A stretch of 64,000 bases of DNA from Aphanomyces cochlioides (GCA_019828595.1 JAHQRK010000006.1:1-64000); one strand, 5' to 3'; positions 16,011 through 27,516 are shown, counted from the first letter of the stretch. Notes: generated from the letters alone by a model not told the origin. Translations and numbers: made by a program.

Positions 16011-17343
16011 GACGAGATATTGCAGCCAGTGTATAGCTTGTGTCGCGGCGAAAGGAGCTCGGACGAATTCAAAGAATTCCCATCTACAAACTTCATGGAT
16101 CCTTCGATTTTATTGTTGTGGATGCGCTTGGACCTCTTCCCACAACTCCATCGGGAAATAAATTAATTTTGGTGTTTATTGATTATTTCACACGTTGGCC
16201 GGAAGCCTTCGCCCTACCTGATATCAAAACGTCGATTTTTGTACGAATCTTGGTCGACGAAGTCGTCTGTAGGTTTGGAACTCCTAGCCGTCTTCTTTTG
16301 GATAGGGGGACGAATTTTGTGTCCGAACTGGCACAGTCGATGTATAAAGTCTTAGGGATCGAGAAGTTGACAAGTGCTGCTGCTCATCCTCAAAGCCAAG
16401 GCTTGGTAGAGGTATTCAACGGAACTTTGGTCTCCATGCTGAAGGTTTATGTAAACTTGTTCCAGACGGACTGGGATCTATACCTCCCGGGGATATTGTG
16501 GGCGTATAAGACCGCTCACAAAGAAACACTGGGCGATTCACCCTACTTCTGCCTCTTCGGACGCGATCCAGTCAAAACCTTACACCTGGCCTTCTTGAAT
16601 CAAGACCCTTTGTGGGACTCAGACGAAACACTTCAGTGGAGGAGGATACAGCAGGCGTGGTTTCAAGAGACGAAGAAGATGGTCGAAGCGCGCATGATAC
16701 GTGGTCAGAACATGGACGCCGCAAGGAAACAGAACCGAGTGGAGGCATCTTTCGAGCCCGGCAACCCCGCCTGGGTGGACCAATTCTTCAGAAAGACGAG
16801 CGACCCAACTGATCTTCGGATTAAGAAGCTGGCTAGCCATTGGCATGGACCGTACCGAATTGTGTCAAAACAGGGTCCGAACACATACCGCGTCGAGCTT
16901 CCCACTCATCCGAACAAGGTGACTCTGATCAACGTGGACTGGCTGAAGCCTTTCAAAGGGTATTGGTCGAACCGTACGACCATGAGGTACCGTCCGAAAC
17001 AACCTACCCCGAGGATCAAGCGCTGGAACCGGATCAGCTTCCGCTGGACAGTTTTGTCACCAGGGTCGAATTTTCGGACGGAGGCGTTTCGTTCGCCAAC
17101 GCTCCAAGTCCTATCCAACACATTGTGGACAAGCGTCGAAATGGGAAAAGAGAGGTCGAATATCTTGTGGAGTATTTGGATGGGCAGAAACAATGGGCTG
17201 ATCGCTCTCTCTTGAAGAATTACAGTTCTTTTATCACTGAGTATGAAAATGGGTGGAGAGAAAGGCGAGGGTCACCTCTGTTGAGGAGAAGCTCACGGAT
17301 TGCTAACGCGGACGTCGAACCTAACCCTATTTTGGAATTCTAG
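16011..17343 (+). pseudogene. Gypsy (chromovirus) integrase-chromodomain remnant
   Basis: Starts inside the H2C2 zinc finger (CSQCIACV), then changes frame into the integrase core with all three acidic residues: Asp in FIVVDALGPL, Asp in LLLDRGTNF, Glu in GLVEVFNGTL. It continues with the GPY/F module (HWHGPYRIV) and, after another frameshift near 16,970, a chromodomain (SPIQHIVDKRR, VEYLVEYLDG, WADRSLL) with a C-terminal LRRSSRIAN motif, stopping at 17341-17343. Two frameshifts and loss of everything upstream (protease, RT, RNase H) make it dead. The left edge is the chromosome break healed by telomere and PLE4. Confidence 0.82.
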
Positions 17344-17856
17344 TGGATTTGACGTTGCCACCACGAATGCATTTTCTGCTTGCTGGACGTTACGACTTGG
17401 TTTGGGGTAGAAGAGACGAAAAGAATCTCAAATTGGTTTGTTCATTGCCTTCCTTAGATTTCACTCAAATCTTACATTTTCTTTTATATTACATTATTAC
17501 ATGTTGGTCACACGATTAAAAATTGGAAGTTTGTTTGGATATGGCGTATAGTGGTTTGGTGGTCTTGTATGTCTCTCAAAGTCATTACGATATTGATGGG
17601 TGAGAAACTGATACACAGAACCAGTGGCCATAAACACTTGGGTGGTTTAGCTCCTAGAAGGCATGGTATTGACAAACAAACAAAAATTTCCTCGCACATT
17701 ATCGGGCCCGAAAGCTATAAATTCTAAGTCTGGGAGTTATTACTTCTGTATGAAGTACGTGCAAGAAATATGTAGTAGCCTGTTAAAGCTATTCAAAATG
17801 GACAACTACTCTTCAAAAATTACCTCTTGAATTTCGCCACGGTCCACAATCATGGA
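17344..17856. other. No gene seen; possible Gypsy 3' LTR remnant
   Basis: A purine-rich patch (GGGGTAGAAGAGACGAAAAG, 17404-17423) shortly after the chromodomain stop could be a polypurine tract, with LTR sequence beyond it. No paired 5' LTR exists in the window to confirm this. The rest shows no coding signal. Confidence 0.25.
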
Positions 17857-18410
17857 CTAATATTTCGTACGCAGTTCATATTTTTGGCCTCCGTAGTACT
17901 CTTTGGTGATTTCGACGCCGGAGAACTTTAGTTGAATAAAGCGAAGAATTTCAGAAACTGCTGAAGCGCTGTTGAGAACGTCCATACTCTTGAGAGCAAA
18001 GTCTTTGATTTCGTGTTCGGCTTCATCTTGGCTTGCTTGTATCGACCATTTCGCAACGCAACATAGCGGAAGAGTGATCCGAAGGGAAGGGTCCACGGGC
18101 GAAGTATTTCGCCTTCCTTGATATCGGGCACGCGAGGCCACCACGAGTCATGTTCTTCCTTGGGATATTCCATGGTGACTTCTAAGCCATGTGTCTCAAA
18201 AATATCTTTTACGTCCACCGTCTCGGGCAAGACGATAGGAAATCCGGGCTGAGGGTGACATGAAAATTCAACCAATTTACCCCCAAATTGAGGTTCATCA
18301 TTAGGGCGTTTAAAAACCAACATAAGTGATCCCAATTGGTATACCATGGTGTCCAATATTCGATTTTTGTTGTCAACAAATCCCGGGAAGTAAAAGAAAC
18401 GTTGCCACAA
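17857..18410 (-). pseudogene. Unrecognised protein remnant, one frameshift
   Basis: Two overlapping minus-strand frames read as one protein if joined near 18,050. The first (from 18410) contains NRILDTMVYQLGSLML, GGKLVEFSCHPQPG and FETHGLEVTMEYPKEEHDSWWP; the second continues KWSIQASQDEAEHEIKDFALKS to SGVEITKEYYGG and a stop at 17857. Composition looks like a real cytosolic protein. I do not recognise the family. An initial Met is not obvious, so the 5' end may be further right. Confidence 0.35.
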
Positions 18411-18769
18411 AAGGTCCCCCTTCTAGTCAAAGAAACTCTTCACTAAATCGCGAAAGTGGACGACGTCGGGTCTAACGAATTCTTCGTATAAAAAGGAGGA
18501 GAGTCCTTTAAAACGCTCTCAGGGTTTCTTAGCCAAAATACTGCCATACAGCTCAGCAAGTTCACGCGGCGCCCACGATATGTCTTTTTTGGCTTTGAGC
18601 TGGCCCGTCGTGGAGAGGCGCTTTATTTTCTCAGAAGTCGGGTGTCCTGACAAATTGTTTCGGTCGGCATTAATCTCTTCTTGCCATCGGCTGCCACGGT
18701 ATCATTTTTCTCCTCCAGTTCTTCGGCTAATCTTTGACGGCTTTTCTCGGCATCGCGAGACAGTCGACA

Positions 18770-19324
18770 AACCTATGACGAAAATCCCGATGTCGAGGAA
18801 AAGCCTCAGTTCAAGAGGCAGAAGACATCCAGACAGCTCGTGGACTCGGTCGACCTCAGTGTTCTTATCGCATCGTATCGAAATCATTTCAACGACTACA
18901 GCAGCAATCATTCCAACGCGACTCAGCTTGTTCCGAGCAAAGTGTGGAAAAAGGTGTATGGTGAATACTCACTAGCTTACCCAAACTCTCCGTTTACGCA
19001 AGAGACGTTAAAAATGCGGCTCTGTGGAAAACCCTCTGCGTTAAATACTGGTACGAGTAATGTAGGTGATGGAAAAGCTAGCTTGCAATCAGATGAAGTA
19101 CTGTCACAGTTGCGAATGACCCATGGACACGCAAAAATAAATGTACTCATGGAGAGATCAAACATTCCCAATGGTAAACCTGGAATAACAGTGCCACCCA
19201 CAATGGATTGCGATAAACCAGATATGACCAACAAGCAAAAGCTCACAAAACTCGAAATGCTACAGAAACAAGTGGAATCGTGTTGGCATACCGCCAATAA
19301 GCTTGGCCAAGTACCTTTAGTCAA
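18770..19324 (+). pseudogene. Possible DNA-binding (SANT-like) protein fragment
   Basis: The plus frame through ENPDVEEKPQFKRQKTSRQLVDSVD, then IASYRNHFNDYSSNHSNATQLVPSKVWKKVYGEY and QETLKMRLCGKPSALN, looks like a genuine coding exon with a helix-rich domain recalling transposon-associated SANT/Myb-like domains. It ends where a Tc1 transposase on the opposite strand begins (about 19,325), so the gene was probably cut by that insertion. No clear start codon; family uncertain. Confidence 0.35.
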
Positions 19325-19880
19325 TCAATTCCCAACACAGACGAATTTGGCTTTCAATTCCGTCACAGTGTCAAATTGCTCGCCGTTTTCGTACACCGAA
19401 CGTGACAGAAGCCCCCACACATTTTCAATGGGGTTGATGTCGGGGCTTTTCGATGGCCATTCCATGCATTTGAGACCACTGTCTCGAATGTGGGCTCTTG
19501 AGACATTCGAGACGTGGATTGGGGCGTTATCTTGTTGGAAGATTGGGTCCAATTCCATAATTTTGACGCAAGTTTCCCAACAGAGGGAGCAAATACATGT
19601 CCAGGATTGTGCAGTAGCTGAAAGAGTCTTGCTTCCCCTCTAGAAAAGCAAGCACTGTCTTGCCATATTTATTGATCCCCGCCCATACCATCACGCTGCC
19701 GCCGCCACTCACGCGCTTTGCATAAATTTCGTCGTCCTTCCTCAAGTCGTGCCAGTAAAATTGAAACCCGTCGGGTCCGGTCAAATTAAACTTTTTCTCA
19801 TCACTGAAGACGACATTCTCCCAAAGAGCCGACAAGCTCATCCAATGGGCACAGAATTTTCGACCTCTGCCTGTTATCTT
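19325..19880 (-). pseudogene. Tc1/mariner (DD34E) transposase fragment
   Basis: Two minus-strand frames. The first (from 19841, with open frame a little upstream) has ENVVFSDEKKFNLTGPDG, containing the first catalytic Asp, and WAGINKYGKT. After a frameshift near 19,555 the second has FQQDNAPIH (second Asp) and SPDINPIENVWG (Glu); 34 residues separate these two, the DD34E signature. The N-terminal paired-type helix-turn-helix region is missing and no TIRs are visible. Confidence 0.75.
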
Positions 19881-19889
19881 TAATCAATG

Positions 19890-20765
19890 ATTGTGGATGA
19901 TATGTTATGCATGCGGGCAATCTGTTCTGACTGTGGACAATCGAGTTTTGTGTGCGCACTAACTATTGTGGCTGTGGCTAATCTGTTGTACTTTGAGCTG
20001 TCTGTTTGTGAATTCTGCGCTTATGATTAATGTGTTATCCTTGTAGACTATCTACTCAGCGTATAATCAGCGAATGTGTGTAATCTATTCTGGCTGCTTG
20101 CAAACTATTGCAGCTTTGTGCATTCTATTGTGGATGTGGGCTACCTTGGTTCTTGTTGCCGATCTGTTTGTGAGTTCTGCCTGAGCCTGTGATTAATGTG
20201 TTATGATTGTAGACTATCAGTATACTCATAATCAATTATTGTTAATGATATGTTATGCGTGCGAGCAATCGTTGTGGCTGTGGCCAGTCTATTGTACTTT
20301 GATGAATCTGACTGTGAGTAGTGCGTGGTGCTGGACTAATGTGTTACGCGGCTAGACTATCTATTGTCCTTATAATAAGTGATGGTGCGCGATCAGTGTG
20401 CGCAATCAATTGTAACTGTGGATTGTCTGTATGTTGTTCAGTTGTGTGGCACGCTATCAATTGTGGCTGTGGCTAGTCTGTTGGCTTTGATCAATCCGTA
20501 TGTGAATTCTGCGTGTATGATTAATGTGTTATCCTTATAGACTAAGTATTATGCGTATAATCAGCAACTGTGTGCAATTTATGGTGGCTATGCGCAAACT
20601 ATTGTGGCTGTGTGCATACTATTCTGGCTATGGGCAATCTATGGTGGCTGTGGGCTGTCTTTGTTCTTGTGGCCGATCTGTTCGTGAGTTTTGCCTTGTC
20701 CCTGTGATTAATGTGTTATCTTTGTAGACTATCTACAATGCTTGTGGCTATTGTGTGTTCTAGAT
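19890..20765. repeat. Diverged tandem satellite (~170-bp monomers, ~510-bp higher-order unit)
   Basis: The motif ATTAATGTGTTAT followed by TAGACTATC recurs near 20,022, 20,191, 20,333 (mutated), 20,518 and 20,705. A longer block around TTCTTGTNGCCGATCTGTT recurs near 20,150 and 20,660, about 510 bp apart. The strand is rich in TGTGGCT motifs. Monomers are strongly diverged. Confidence 0.6.
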
Positions 20766-20768
20766 AAT

Positions 20769-21221
20769 TTATGAGCGTAATGATTGACTGTATTGGTTTG
20801 TTATGTACGTGCGTTGCTTGATAGGATATGTTGAGCTATAGTGAGTAAGCAATTCCTTGCCAGGTAAAATGTCTTTGCATATAAATACAGCGCAAATTGG
20901 TACATGTCTTGTGTCAAACACCTTTTCCAAAATACAGTTTCTCTGGGGGGGTTTTGCACGATTGATGAATGAGCCCAATCCGAGATTCTTAACAGGATCT
21001 TCAATTCCATCGATAAATAAGTCATCGCTGAGTTGGATTCGGTACGTGCCGCGTCCACGCAGATCCTTTTTGTGCACTCGCTCACCATCATATACAGTGA
21101 CACACTCGCCTTTTTTTAGTGAGATTGAGGTAAATAGACCTCTTCCTGCACCCTCAATCGTTGAAGTGTCGACGTACAAAACACAATTAGGATGCTGATA
21201 CAAACCATAGCCTTCTGGCAT
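20769..21221 (-). CDS. Small SET-domain protein
   Basis: 150 residues from a clear ATG at 21221; nearly the whole protein is a SET domain, the fold of protein-lysine methyltransferases. Visible are the SAM-binding GAGRGLFTS, YDGERV, RGTYRIQLSDDLFIDG, LGSFINRAKPPQRNC and a C-terminal GKELLTHYSSTYP carrying the usual E-L..Y pattern. The normal N-H-S motif reads N-R-A, which may impair binding of the cofactor. Pre-SET and post-SET cysteine clusters are absent. Its compactness recalls stand-alone SET proteins of large DNA viruses and bacteria, but a host gene or a fragment of a larger protein is as likely. Flanked by satellite on one side, nothing clear on the other. Confidence 0.65.
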   Translation of the reverse strand: MPEGYGLYQHPNCVLYVDTSTIEGAGRGLFTSISLKKGECVTVYDGERVHKKDLRGRGTYRIQLSDDLFIDGIEDPVKNLGLGSFINRAKPPQRNCILEKVFDTRHVPICAVFICKDILPGKELLTHYSSTYPIKQRTYITNQYSQSLRS

Positions 21222-21652
21222 GTCTTGAAGTACAGGGAACGACGCTGAATAGTGGACAAGAAGATATTTGCCAATAAATTTTAAGAAATTATTTTTCTAC
21301 ATATCTATAGGCTAGATTTTGGAGTTGTGCAATTTATAACTTTGGCATGCCTCCATCGCTAAACTGCATTGCTTCCCAATGTCCATGCACCATCGATTTC
21401 GACCGACAATTGGTCAGAAGCTTTGTGCCGCGGGAATATGCGAGACCCACACGTTGGCCGAAGCCACGTCGATGATTGGATAATATACGGTTCTTGACAT
21501 TTTTAATTCAAGTCTCTGTAATCATAACTCCTCTCGTTTCGAATGTGATTTGATTTTTGCTTAACCAGCAGATCTCGCGATAAAAACTCTGTCTATTTAT
21601 ATTCTTCGAGAAAATATAATATAGCAACAATAGTTTTTTTCCGAAAGAGCCT
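21222..21652. other. No gene seen
   Basis: Unique-looking sequence without a convincing frame, RNA gene or repeat. Confidence 0.4.
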
Positions 21653-21961
21653 CTAATTGGCTAACCAATCAATTTGAAGAATAAGTCCACTATTTAGCGT
21701 CGTTCCCTGTACCCATGAGTCGCGGTAAGAGTGTGCATATCTGGCACGGCGATATATGGGATTAATGGCACGTTGGGCACGTTCGTACACTTCTTTTTGC
21801 TGTCGTAAACGGCGTTGATATGCCCGCTTGTTAATTTCGCTCTTTTGCTGGACAATGGTCTCAGGACTTCTATTCGACTTCTGTTTTCGACTCGTGTTGT
21901 TAATAATTGCTGAGCTACAATCAAAGTCCTCGACGGTATTATCGAGCGAAGATATCGCCAT
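21653..21961 (-). CDS. Hypothetical basic, helix-rich 102-aa ORF
   Basis: ATG at 21961. Contains a long charged segment (QKSEINKRAYQRRLRQQKEVYERAQRAINPIYRRARYAHSYR) that could form a basic helix. It resembles R/Q-rich N-terminal regions of some transposon (Helitron-like) or bZIP proteins but no leucine-zipper heptads follow. Probably a fragment; function unknown. Confidence 0.3.
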   Translation of the reverse strand: MAISSLDNTVEDFDCSSAIINNTSRKQKSNRSPETIVQQKSEINKRAYQRRLRQQKEVYERAQRAINPIYRRARYAHSYRDSWVQGTTLNSGLILQIDWLAN

Positions 21962-23160
21962 CTACGTGAATGTGAGATAAGTTGGACTGATATCCATACG
22001 TTGAAAAGAGGGGCAACTACAACAATAGGCAACACAAACATTACAGGAATCGCAGGAAATCTGTTGTTCATTGTACAGAACCAAAAAATGCCGAGAATGG
22101 AGGAAAGACAGTTAAGGCTTGAGGCAGTTTGGATCATAAAAAGAAGATCCCGAGTTGAGGTGATGAAAACCGTTACATTTGCAATTCCTGGTTGAATTGT
22201 CAGCCGTAAGACTAATGTCTAGTAAATCTGTTGAGCTTAAGGGCAATATGTGAATTTTTCAAATTGTCTATCAATTTTGGCCGATTTTAGTCTAGCGGTG
22301 GTTTGTGAGATCCGTTGTGATCTGTGAAGTCGATAGATTGTTCTTGCTGTATAGTTACTGGTTGTGTGGTGTGTTTGTTATGCGAATCCGTTGAGCTTTG
22401 TACTCGTTATGCAGCGGAATATGCACCACGTGTGCAGTCTATCTGGTGAGCATGAAATCTATTTTTTGTAAATATTTGCGTGTTGTACGCTACAACACAC
22501 ACCTGAGCAAGCTTGTGAGAGCTCGAGACTACTTGACCGGGCCGTGATATGACTATGCACTCTCTGATTGAATAGTTAGCCATAAGACAGATGTCTAATA
22601 CGTATAAGCTGCAACGTCGTGAAGTATTTAAGTGACTAGCGTAAGCTATCTGTGTTTTGTGAGATCTGTTGTTAACTGCCAAGCTTAGAGTGGATAGATT
22701 GTGACTGTATGGCGTGTCTGTTCAGGTAATTGTTGCTACTCAAAATGGTTACGGGCTATCCGCCACTTGTGTAGTCTATTTGATGACTATGCGACTATTT
22801 TTGTGTTGGTTGTTTGGGGGTTTGGTGGTTAGTAGCATTCTCCCAAAGTACGGAAGAGAGATTTTCCCCAAACTTTTTTGGCCATCTTGTAGAGAAAAAT
22901 CGTATGATATCCACTCATAGAAAAAAAGTCCCAAACCGGCACTGTTGAAGATTTCCCCCGGTCGTATTTTAAATACGTTCTAAAACATCAATTACATCAT
23001 CCGGATAAATAACCGGATAATATTATCTAAACCGATATCCGGATACACATCCGGATAATATGATTGATGTCTTCCTAGCCAGTGAATCGCGATAGGAATG
23101 CACATACTGTAACAACAGTAAACCTTTGAATTCATCATTTCAAGTTTTTCACCCGAGATC
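21962..23160. other. Non-coding, TG-rich degenerate repeat region
   Basis: From about 22,250 to 22,800 the sequence is TG-rich and loosely repetitive (GTTTGTGAGATCCGTTGT near 22,300, TTTTGTGAGATCTGTTGT near 22,655), probably another decayed satellite. At 22,980-23,065 the motif CCGGATAA/ATCCGGATA occurs several times; TATCCGGATATCCGGATAA is also in the PLE 3' UTR, but the similarity stops there. No gene seen. Confidence 0.4.
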
Positions 23161-23166
23161 AAGAAG

Positions 23167-23604
23167 ATGCAATACTCATTCGACAACATGGAAGACTTCA
23201 ACTACGCCCAAGTAATGAAGGCCACCTCGAGTGAAGAAGATTGCATCAAGTGGTGTTTCAAGGTGGGCCTCCCCAAGAGCACGATGCTTTGCAAGAATTG
23301 CGCACGCCCTATGAAGCTTGACGACAGGGCTAAACGTTGGTGCTGTCGTCGAGCTTCATGTGGTGATGCGCAACGGAGCATCAAGGCTGACAGCTTCTTC
23401 GCGAAGTCAAACTTGCCGATTTCGAAGACAGTACGTCTGATGTATGATTGGGCCAGCCGCAAGCCCATGAAGACAGCGGTCAGGGAGCAGAAGATATCGT
23501 TGCATTCATTGTGCGATTGGTATAACTTTTTCCGTGATGTGTGCTCAAACGAAATGCTCGCCTGCGAAATGAAGATGCCTCTGAAAAATGATGTTCCATA
23601 TTAA
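23167..23604 (+). pseudogene. Merlin/ISXO2-like transposase, N-terminal part only
   Basis: 145 residues from an ATG at 23167. A zinc-ribbon-like region (CKNCARPM, then WCCRRASCGD) is followed by RSIKADSFFAKSNLPISKTVRLMYDWA, the arrangement seen at the start of ISXO2-like (Merlin) transposases. The DDE catalytic domain that should follow is absent; the frame stops at 23604 where a different transposase lies on the other strand. Confidence 0.5.
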
Positions 23605-24749
23605 TTGCACTTTATTAGATTGGAGGGGTTGGCCATGTTGTCGAAATCGATGAAACGCGTTAAGAAAAAATCCAAGTACAACCGGGGATCCTCGTCTCTC
23701 AAAGGGCTCAACCGTATTTGATAATTCGTCAAGCTAGCGCATACCTTGAATATCCGGTCGTACAGAGTGTTGCTCCACTTGTATTTTTCACTGCAGTTCG
23801 CCCACAGAGTGCAATGGCGATCAAACCAGTTCTCGACGATTATTCGATCGGACGAAATTCGCTCGTTCATCTGCTCGATTTTCAGTGACATACGGTTCGA
23901 CTGAGTTGTGCGTGTCGGGATGATCGATCGGCATGAATTTTGAGTCCCTTTATAGCCTTTATCGTCTAGTAAGGCTCATTCATCAGGGTATTCTGTTCGC
24001 AGCGGCACTTCATCAAGCAAGTTGTAGTCGTTTGGGCGCTTAGCTCTCATCTTCATGTGAAAGTCATGGTTGTTGTCAAACATTGTTTTGTCATGAATCG
24101 ACCCAAAAACATTGTTGCTCACATTGATTGCAAAGCCCAGTGGCGAGACGGACACCTCAGCGTTCTTGCCATACAAGTGGTGTTTCCCGCTAAATGCATA
24201 AAGAGCTTCGTTGTGGGGTCCAAGGGGTCGATTTGATTGCTGGAAAGTAGCGTCAACTGCATATAATGCACAAGGAAAATTCTTGAAAGTACGACCCATA
24301 GCAACTAGTCGTGTCATTGAGAGTGCATTGTCTTCATCTTCAACAAACAACTCATACATGTGGGGATAGACTTTCATGAGGAAGCCACAAATCAGTCGCT
24401 CAAACGTAGACGAGGAGAGTTGAAGGAGCGTTGCAAGCACATCCCATGTGCCACCATTTTTGAAGGCTGCAAGGAGCATGAACAGGACGTCCTTACCTGT
24501 GTGCGGGCTCCTTCTGCCTTTTCCGACATTCCAATGCTTGTTGACTCGCGGTTTCAATGCATACCACAGACCATCGAACTCGTGGGGCATGAAGTTGGTG
24601 AGGGACTTGACTGAATCAACGCCACCAATGGAGTAGAACTTATCATATATTGGGCTTATTGTGTCAGCCTCTTCGTGGTCTGAACGAGGTGTGGTGGAGA
24701 ATCGGTGCCTTTCGTTGCGACGTTTGGTAGCCCGACTTATCACAGCCAT
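23601..24749 (-). pseudogene. DDE_4-type (Harbinger/IS5-like) transposase, internally deleted
   Basis: The main frame starts at an ATG at 24749: FMPHEFDGLWYALKPRVNK, a helix-rich N-terminal region, then the catalytic core beginning at YAVDATFQQSNRP (first Asp), FSGKHHLYGKNAEVSV and GSIHDKTMF. It stops at 23976. A second frame, ending at 23601, gives the C-terminus with the catalytic-Glu region (ISSDRIIVENWFDR) and LTNYQIRLSPLRDEDP. The part between (second half of the core) is missing. DDE_4 proteins cut DNA at element ends; this copy is dead. Confidence 0.7.
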
Positions 24750-25242
24750 AGACGGACGTGATCAACTGCCTCTCGATTGTATTCTCCAGGGTGTTCCATT
24801 GGAGCCTTTTACGGTCGTTTGAGTTACGGATGGAGAAAAACTGAAATGATCATTATCAGCTAGAAATAGATTGCCTCATGTGCATAGAGAAATGTTTCGC
24901 CTTTAGCATCAAGATCATACGCTGAGGACGACATGAACATGAATGATAGAGTAAATGCACATATTGGCGGTATGCGCTCTGTTACTCACTGATAATCTAT
25001 ACCCTTTACGTTCATACTGTTTTCATTCAGGAACATCGTTTAAACTCACACAGCATACACTTGGTCTATTATATATTCGAGTTTCATTTACTTCGAAGTA
25101 ATCATATTTTTTAGTTTGCTTTTATGTCAAAATACCTCTATGAATACTATACTCTGAAAATCTTATATTTTTCATCTGCCGTCATGAAACGTATGACTGT
25201 AATACATCAAACGCCAAATTTTCCATTTCGAAAGGTCGTGCA
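24750..25242. other. No gene seen
   Basis: AT-rich, no convincing frames or repeats. Confidence 0.4.
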
Positions 25243-27516
25243 ATGAACGAGCTGAAAGATGCCGCCCAAAGTGTGCGTGGTGTACGAAGCGAACAGCAGC
25301 TGAACACCGTAAGAAAACACTTCGATAAATTACTTTAGCAGCACTATGACGTGGCTGCAACTATGGACACAGTGGCCCACGAAATGATATCGGCACAACT
25401 ACTCGGCAAGTTTGCAACATTTCTTTTCATGACTCTTCCAAACCTAAAGACCGCTCAATCGTACTTGAGCCAAGTTAAGACATTCTTTCTAACAAAATGG
25501 TCATCCACGTCAGAGTGGCAGCTCCATCCCACAACACAACAGATACGTGGTATAGTGATATTCGAGCTGGACTCCGAAAGATATACACAAATCGAGCGAT
25601 TGCAACTGGAGAAGACTTGGTGGACAAGCTCCTCCCATGTACAGAGACTCTCTTCGTCAAGTGGTTTCATGCTTGTTCTTTGAAAACACCAGTGCTGCAA
25701 TGGAGGACAGAGATTTGCTTGTTTTGCAATGGCATTGTATGGGCCGTGCAAGTGAAACTGGAATCCGTCGTCAGTCTATTAGATATATCGCTCCCCCAAC
25801 TGGTGCTTTGCAAGTTACTGTTGGTCGATCGAAAACTACAACGATGCAGTGTATTCACGCTTTCTGCGATGCCACGTGGGAAGCTGACGTATTCCATGCC
25901 CTTGGTTGCCATTCGCTACGTCTACCTGCATTGACAATGAATATCATTTCAAAAATCTGAGTGCAATCGTCATAAAAAAAATCTTGACGAGGGTGTTTGA
26001 TCAAACAAACGAGATGATCACAAAATTCCAAAGCCACTCAGGCCGCAGGGGCTGAGCTTCAGAATCTCTGTATAACAGTGGGGTCAGCGACACTGACGGG
26101 CGTTTGATGCCATCAGTCGAGTGTTCTTGTACTTTTCTGGAGTTGACCGTGGTGATATGCGCGTTGGGCGAGCTGTGCCTGGCTGGAAAAACAGTGACAA
26201 GGGTGTCGTGCCTCCAGCCTCAACTGGATTCAACGAAACTAACCTGCTTCTCTTTAAGAGCGCGTTCGGATGCCAAATTATTTTACAAAATTTCCCAGAT
26301 TTCACGAATAAACACGATTTTATGAAATTAGTTTTTTTCTGTGGTGTTCGGATGTCATTTTATTTTTTCAATATCAGATAGAAATATACGAAAATTTGGT
26401 TGTTATTTCATGATAATGAAATATAGGTCATGACCTATATAACATTTTCATGAAATCACACAAGATCGAATTTCATGAAATAAAGTTTTCACGAAAACCG
26501 CTGGCACACGAACGCGCTCTAAATCATTTTCGAGTGACCTCTTTCGACGAGCTATGGCATTCGACGAGGAATCTCTCTTGACAACACTTGCTGCCTCTCT
26601 TGTCATGTATTACAACTCAGTCTCAACAGCTTGGTTGGTTGGTAAAGCCAATAGACCCTGTTTAATCTTGGATTCAATGCACCAAACCTTTGAGCATGTC
26701 GGAGGAAAACATGATCAGCTTGCCATTTGGTCTGAATCAATTAGAGAAAATTGGCTTGTGAGCAACCTGCCGTGGTTGCGAATAGAAAATGTAGATGGGC
26801 TTCCTCAAGAAGTACGCGAAAAGGTGACCATTGACCCCTTTTCGTTCCTTGAGACCATCGAGCGACAGGTTTTGGCTCAACACGTCCACTCAGTCCAGCT
26901 CATACGTGTGCAGCAGCTGCTGGAGTCGCAGTGTGCAATGATGAATTCGGTTGAAGGCAAATTGGACAAGTTATATGCGATGACAGAAAAGCTCGGCTCT
27001 CGAATTACTCAAAAACAGTCATCACATAGCTTATCTGATCAAACGGAGCGAACCATATTACCAGCTCCATCTACTAGCAACGCTCTATCAGGATGTGACG
27101 AAAAGCCAGCATCTAAACTACTCCCTTCGTCATTGAACTGTTTCCGAGCCAGTACAGTCCTCGTCGAGTTCATTGCAAATGAGTGGTTTAATGTTGTGCC
27201 TTCGGCAAAGGAAAAAGACTTGTTGAGAAAGATCAGGCTTGTCGCTTTGCGTGTTAGAGATTCTTGCCCGCATATTGCTTATTGACACGCCCTCCATCGC
27301 GCACTGATCCCTCGTTTGCGTCATGGTACACTGCATAGTAATGCATTGTTTGCAGAAAAGGCCATGCTTGAATACTTAGCGTTTGTCGACCCAGCAGGAA
27401 AGAAAAAAAAACGTACTCATCTATCTGCGCATGCTGTGAATAGGGAGCTTGCCAATAAAACCAACCGCTCTGATTATCCTTGCCGTCGATGCACATACAA
27501 CACTGGCTTTTTTTAA
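25243..27516 (+). pseudogene. Crypton-like tyrosine recombinase, decayed and split by a MITE
   Basis: Several frames line up in order. N-terminal part: LGKFATFLF, AQSYLSQVKTFF (core-binding helices); then TWYSDIRAGLRKIYTNRAIATGEDLVDK; then AAMEDRDLLVLQWHCMGRASETG, whose GR carries the first catalytic Arg; and VFHALGCHSL. After decayed sequence come YFSGVDRGDMRVGRAVPGWK and STGFNETNLLLF, the MITE at 26258-26519, and MAFDEESLLTTLAASL to WSESIRENWLV. A TGA at 27283 interrupts the last part, which resumes to 27516. I recognise the order from recombinase-like proteins that are common in oomycetes. The H-x-x-R and Tyr motifs are not identifiable. Clearly inactive. Confidence 0.55.
26258..26519. mobile_element. 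MITE, Harbinger type (262 bp, TAA target duplication)
   Basis: Terminal inverted repeats GAGCGCGTTCGGATGCCA and its mutated partner at the right end (TGGCACACGAACGCGCTC), flanked by TAA at 26255-26257 and 26520-26522. The interior is AT-rich and folds, with short palindromes (TTTCATGATAATGAAA, ATAGGTCATGACCTAT). It sits inside the tyrosine recombinase pseudogene, so it is younger than that element. Confidence 0.8.

Noticed and set aside
17508..17699. Minus-strand 63-aa ORF
   Set aside because: No domain, no good start and no neighbours in frame.
22980..23065. Relationship of ATCCGGATAA repeats to the PLE 3' UTR
   Set aside because: Only a 10-19 bp motif is shared; flanks are unrelated.
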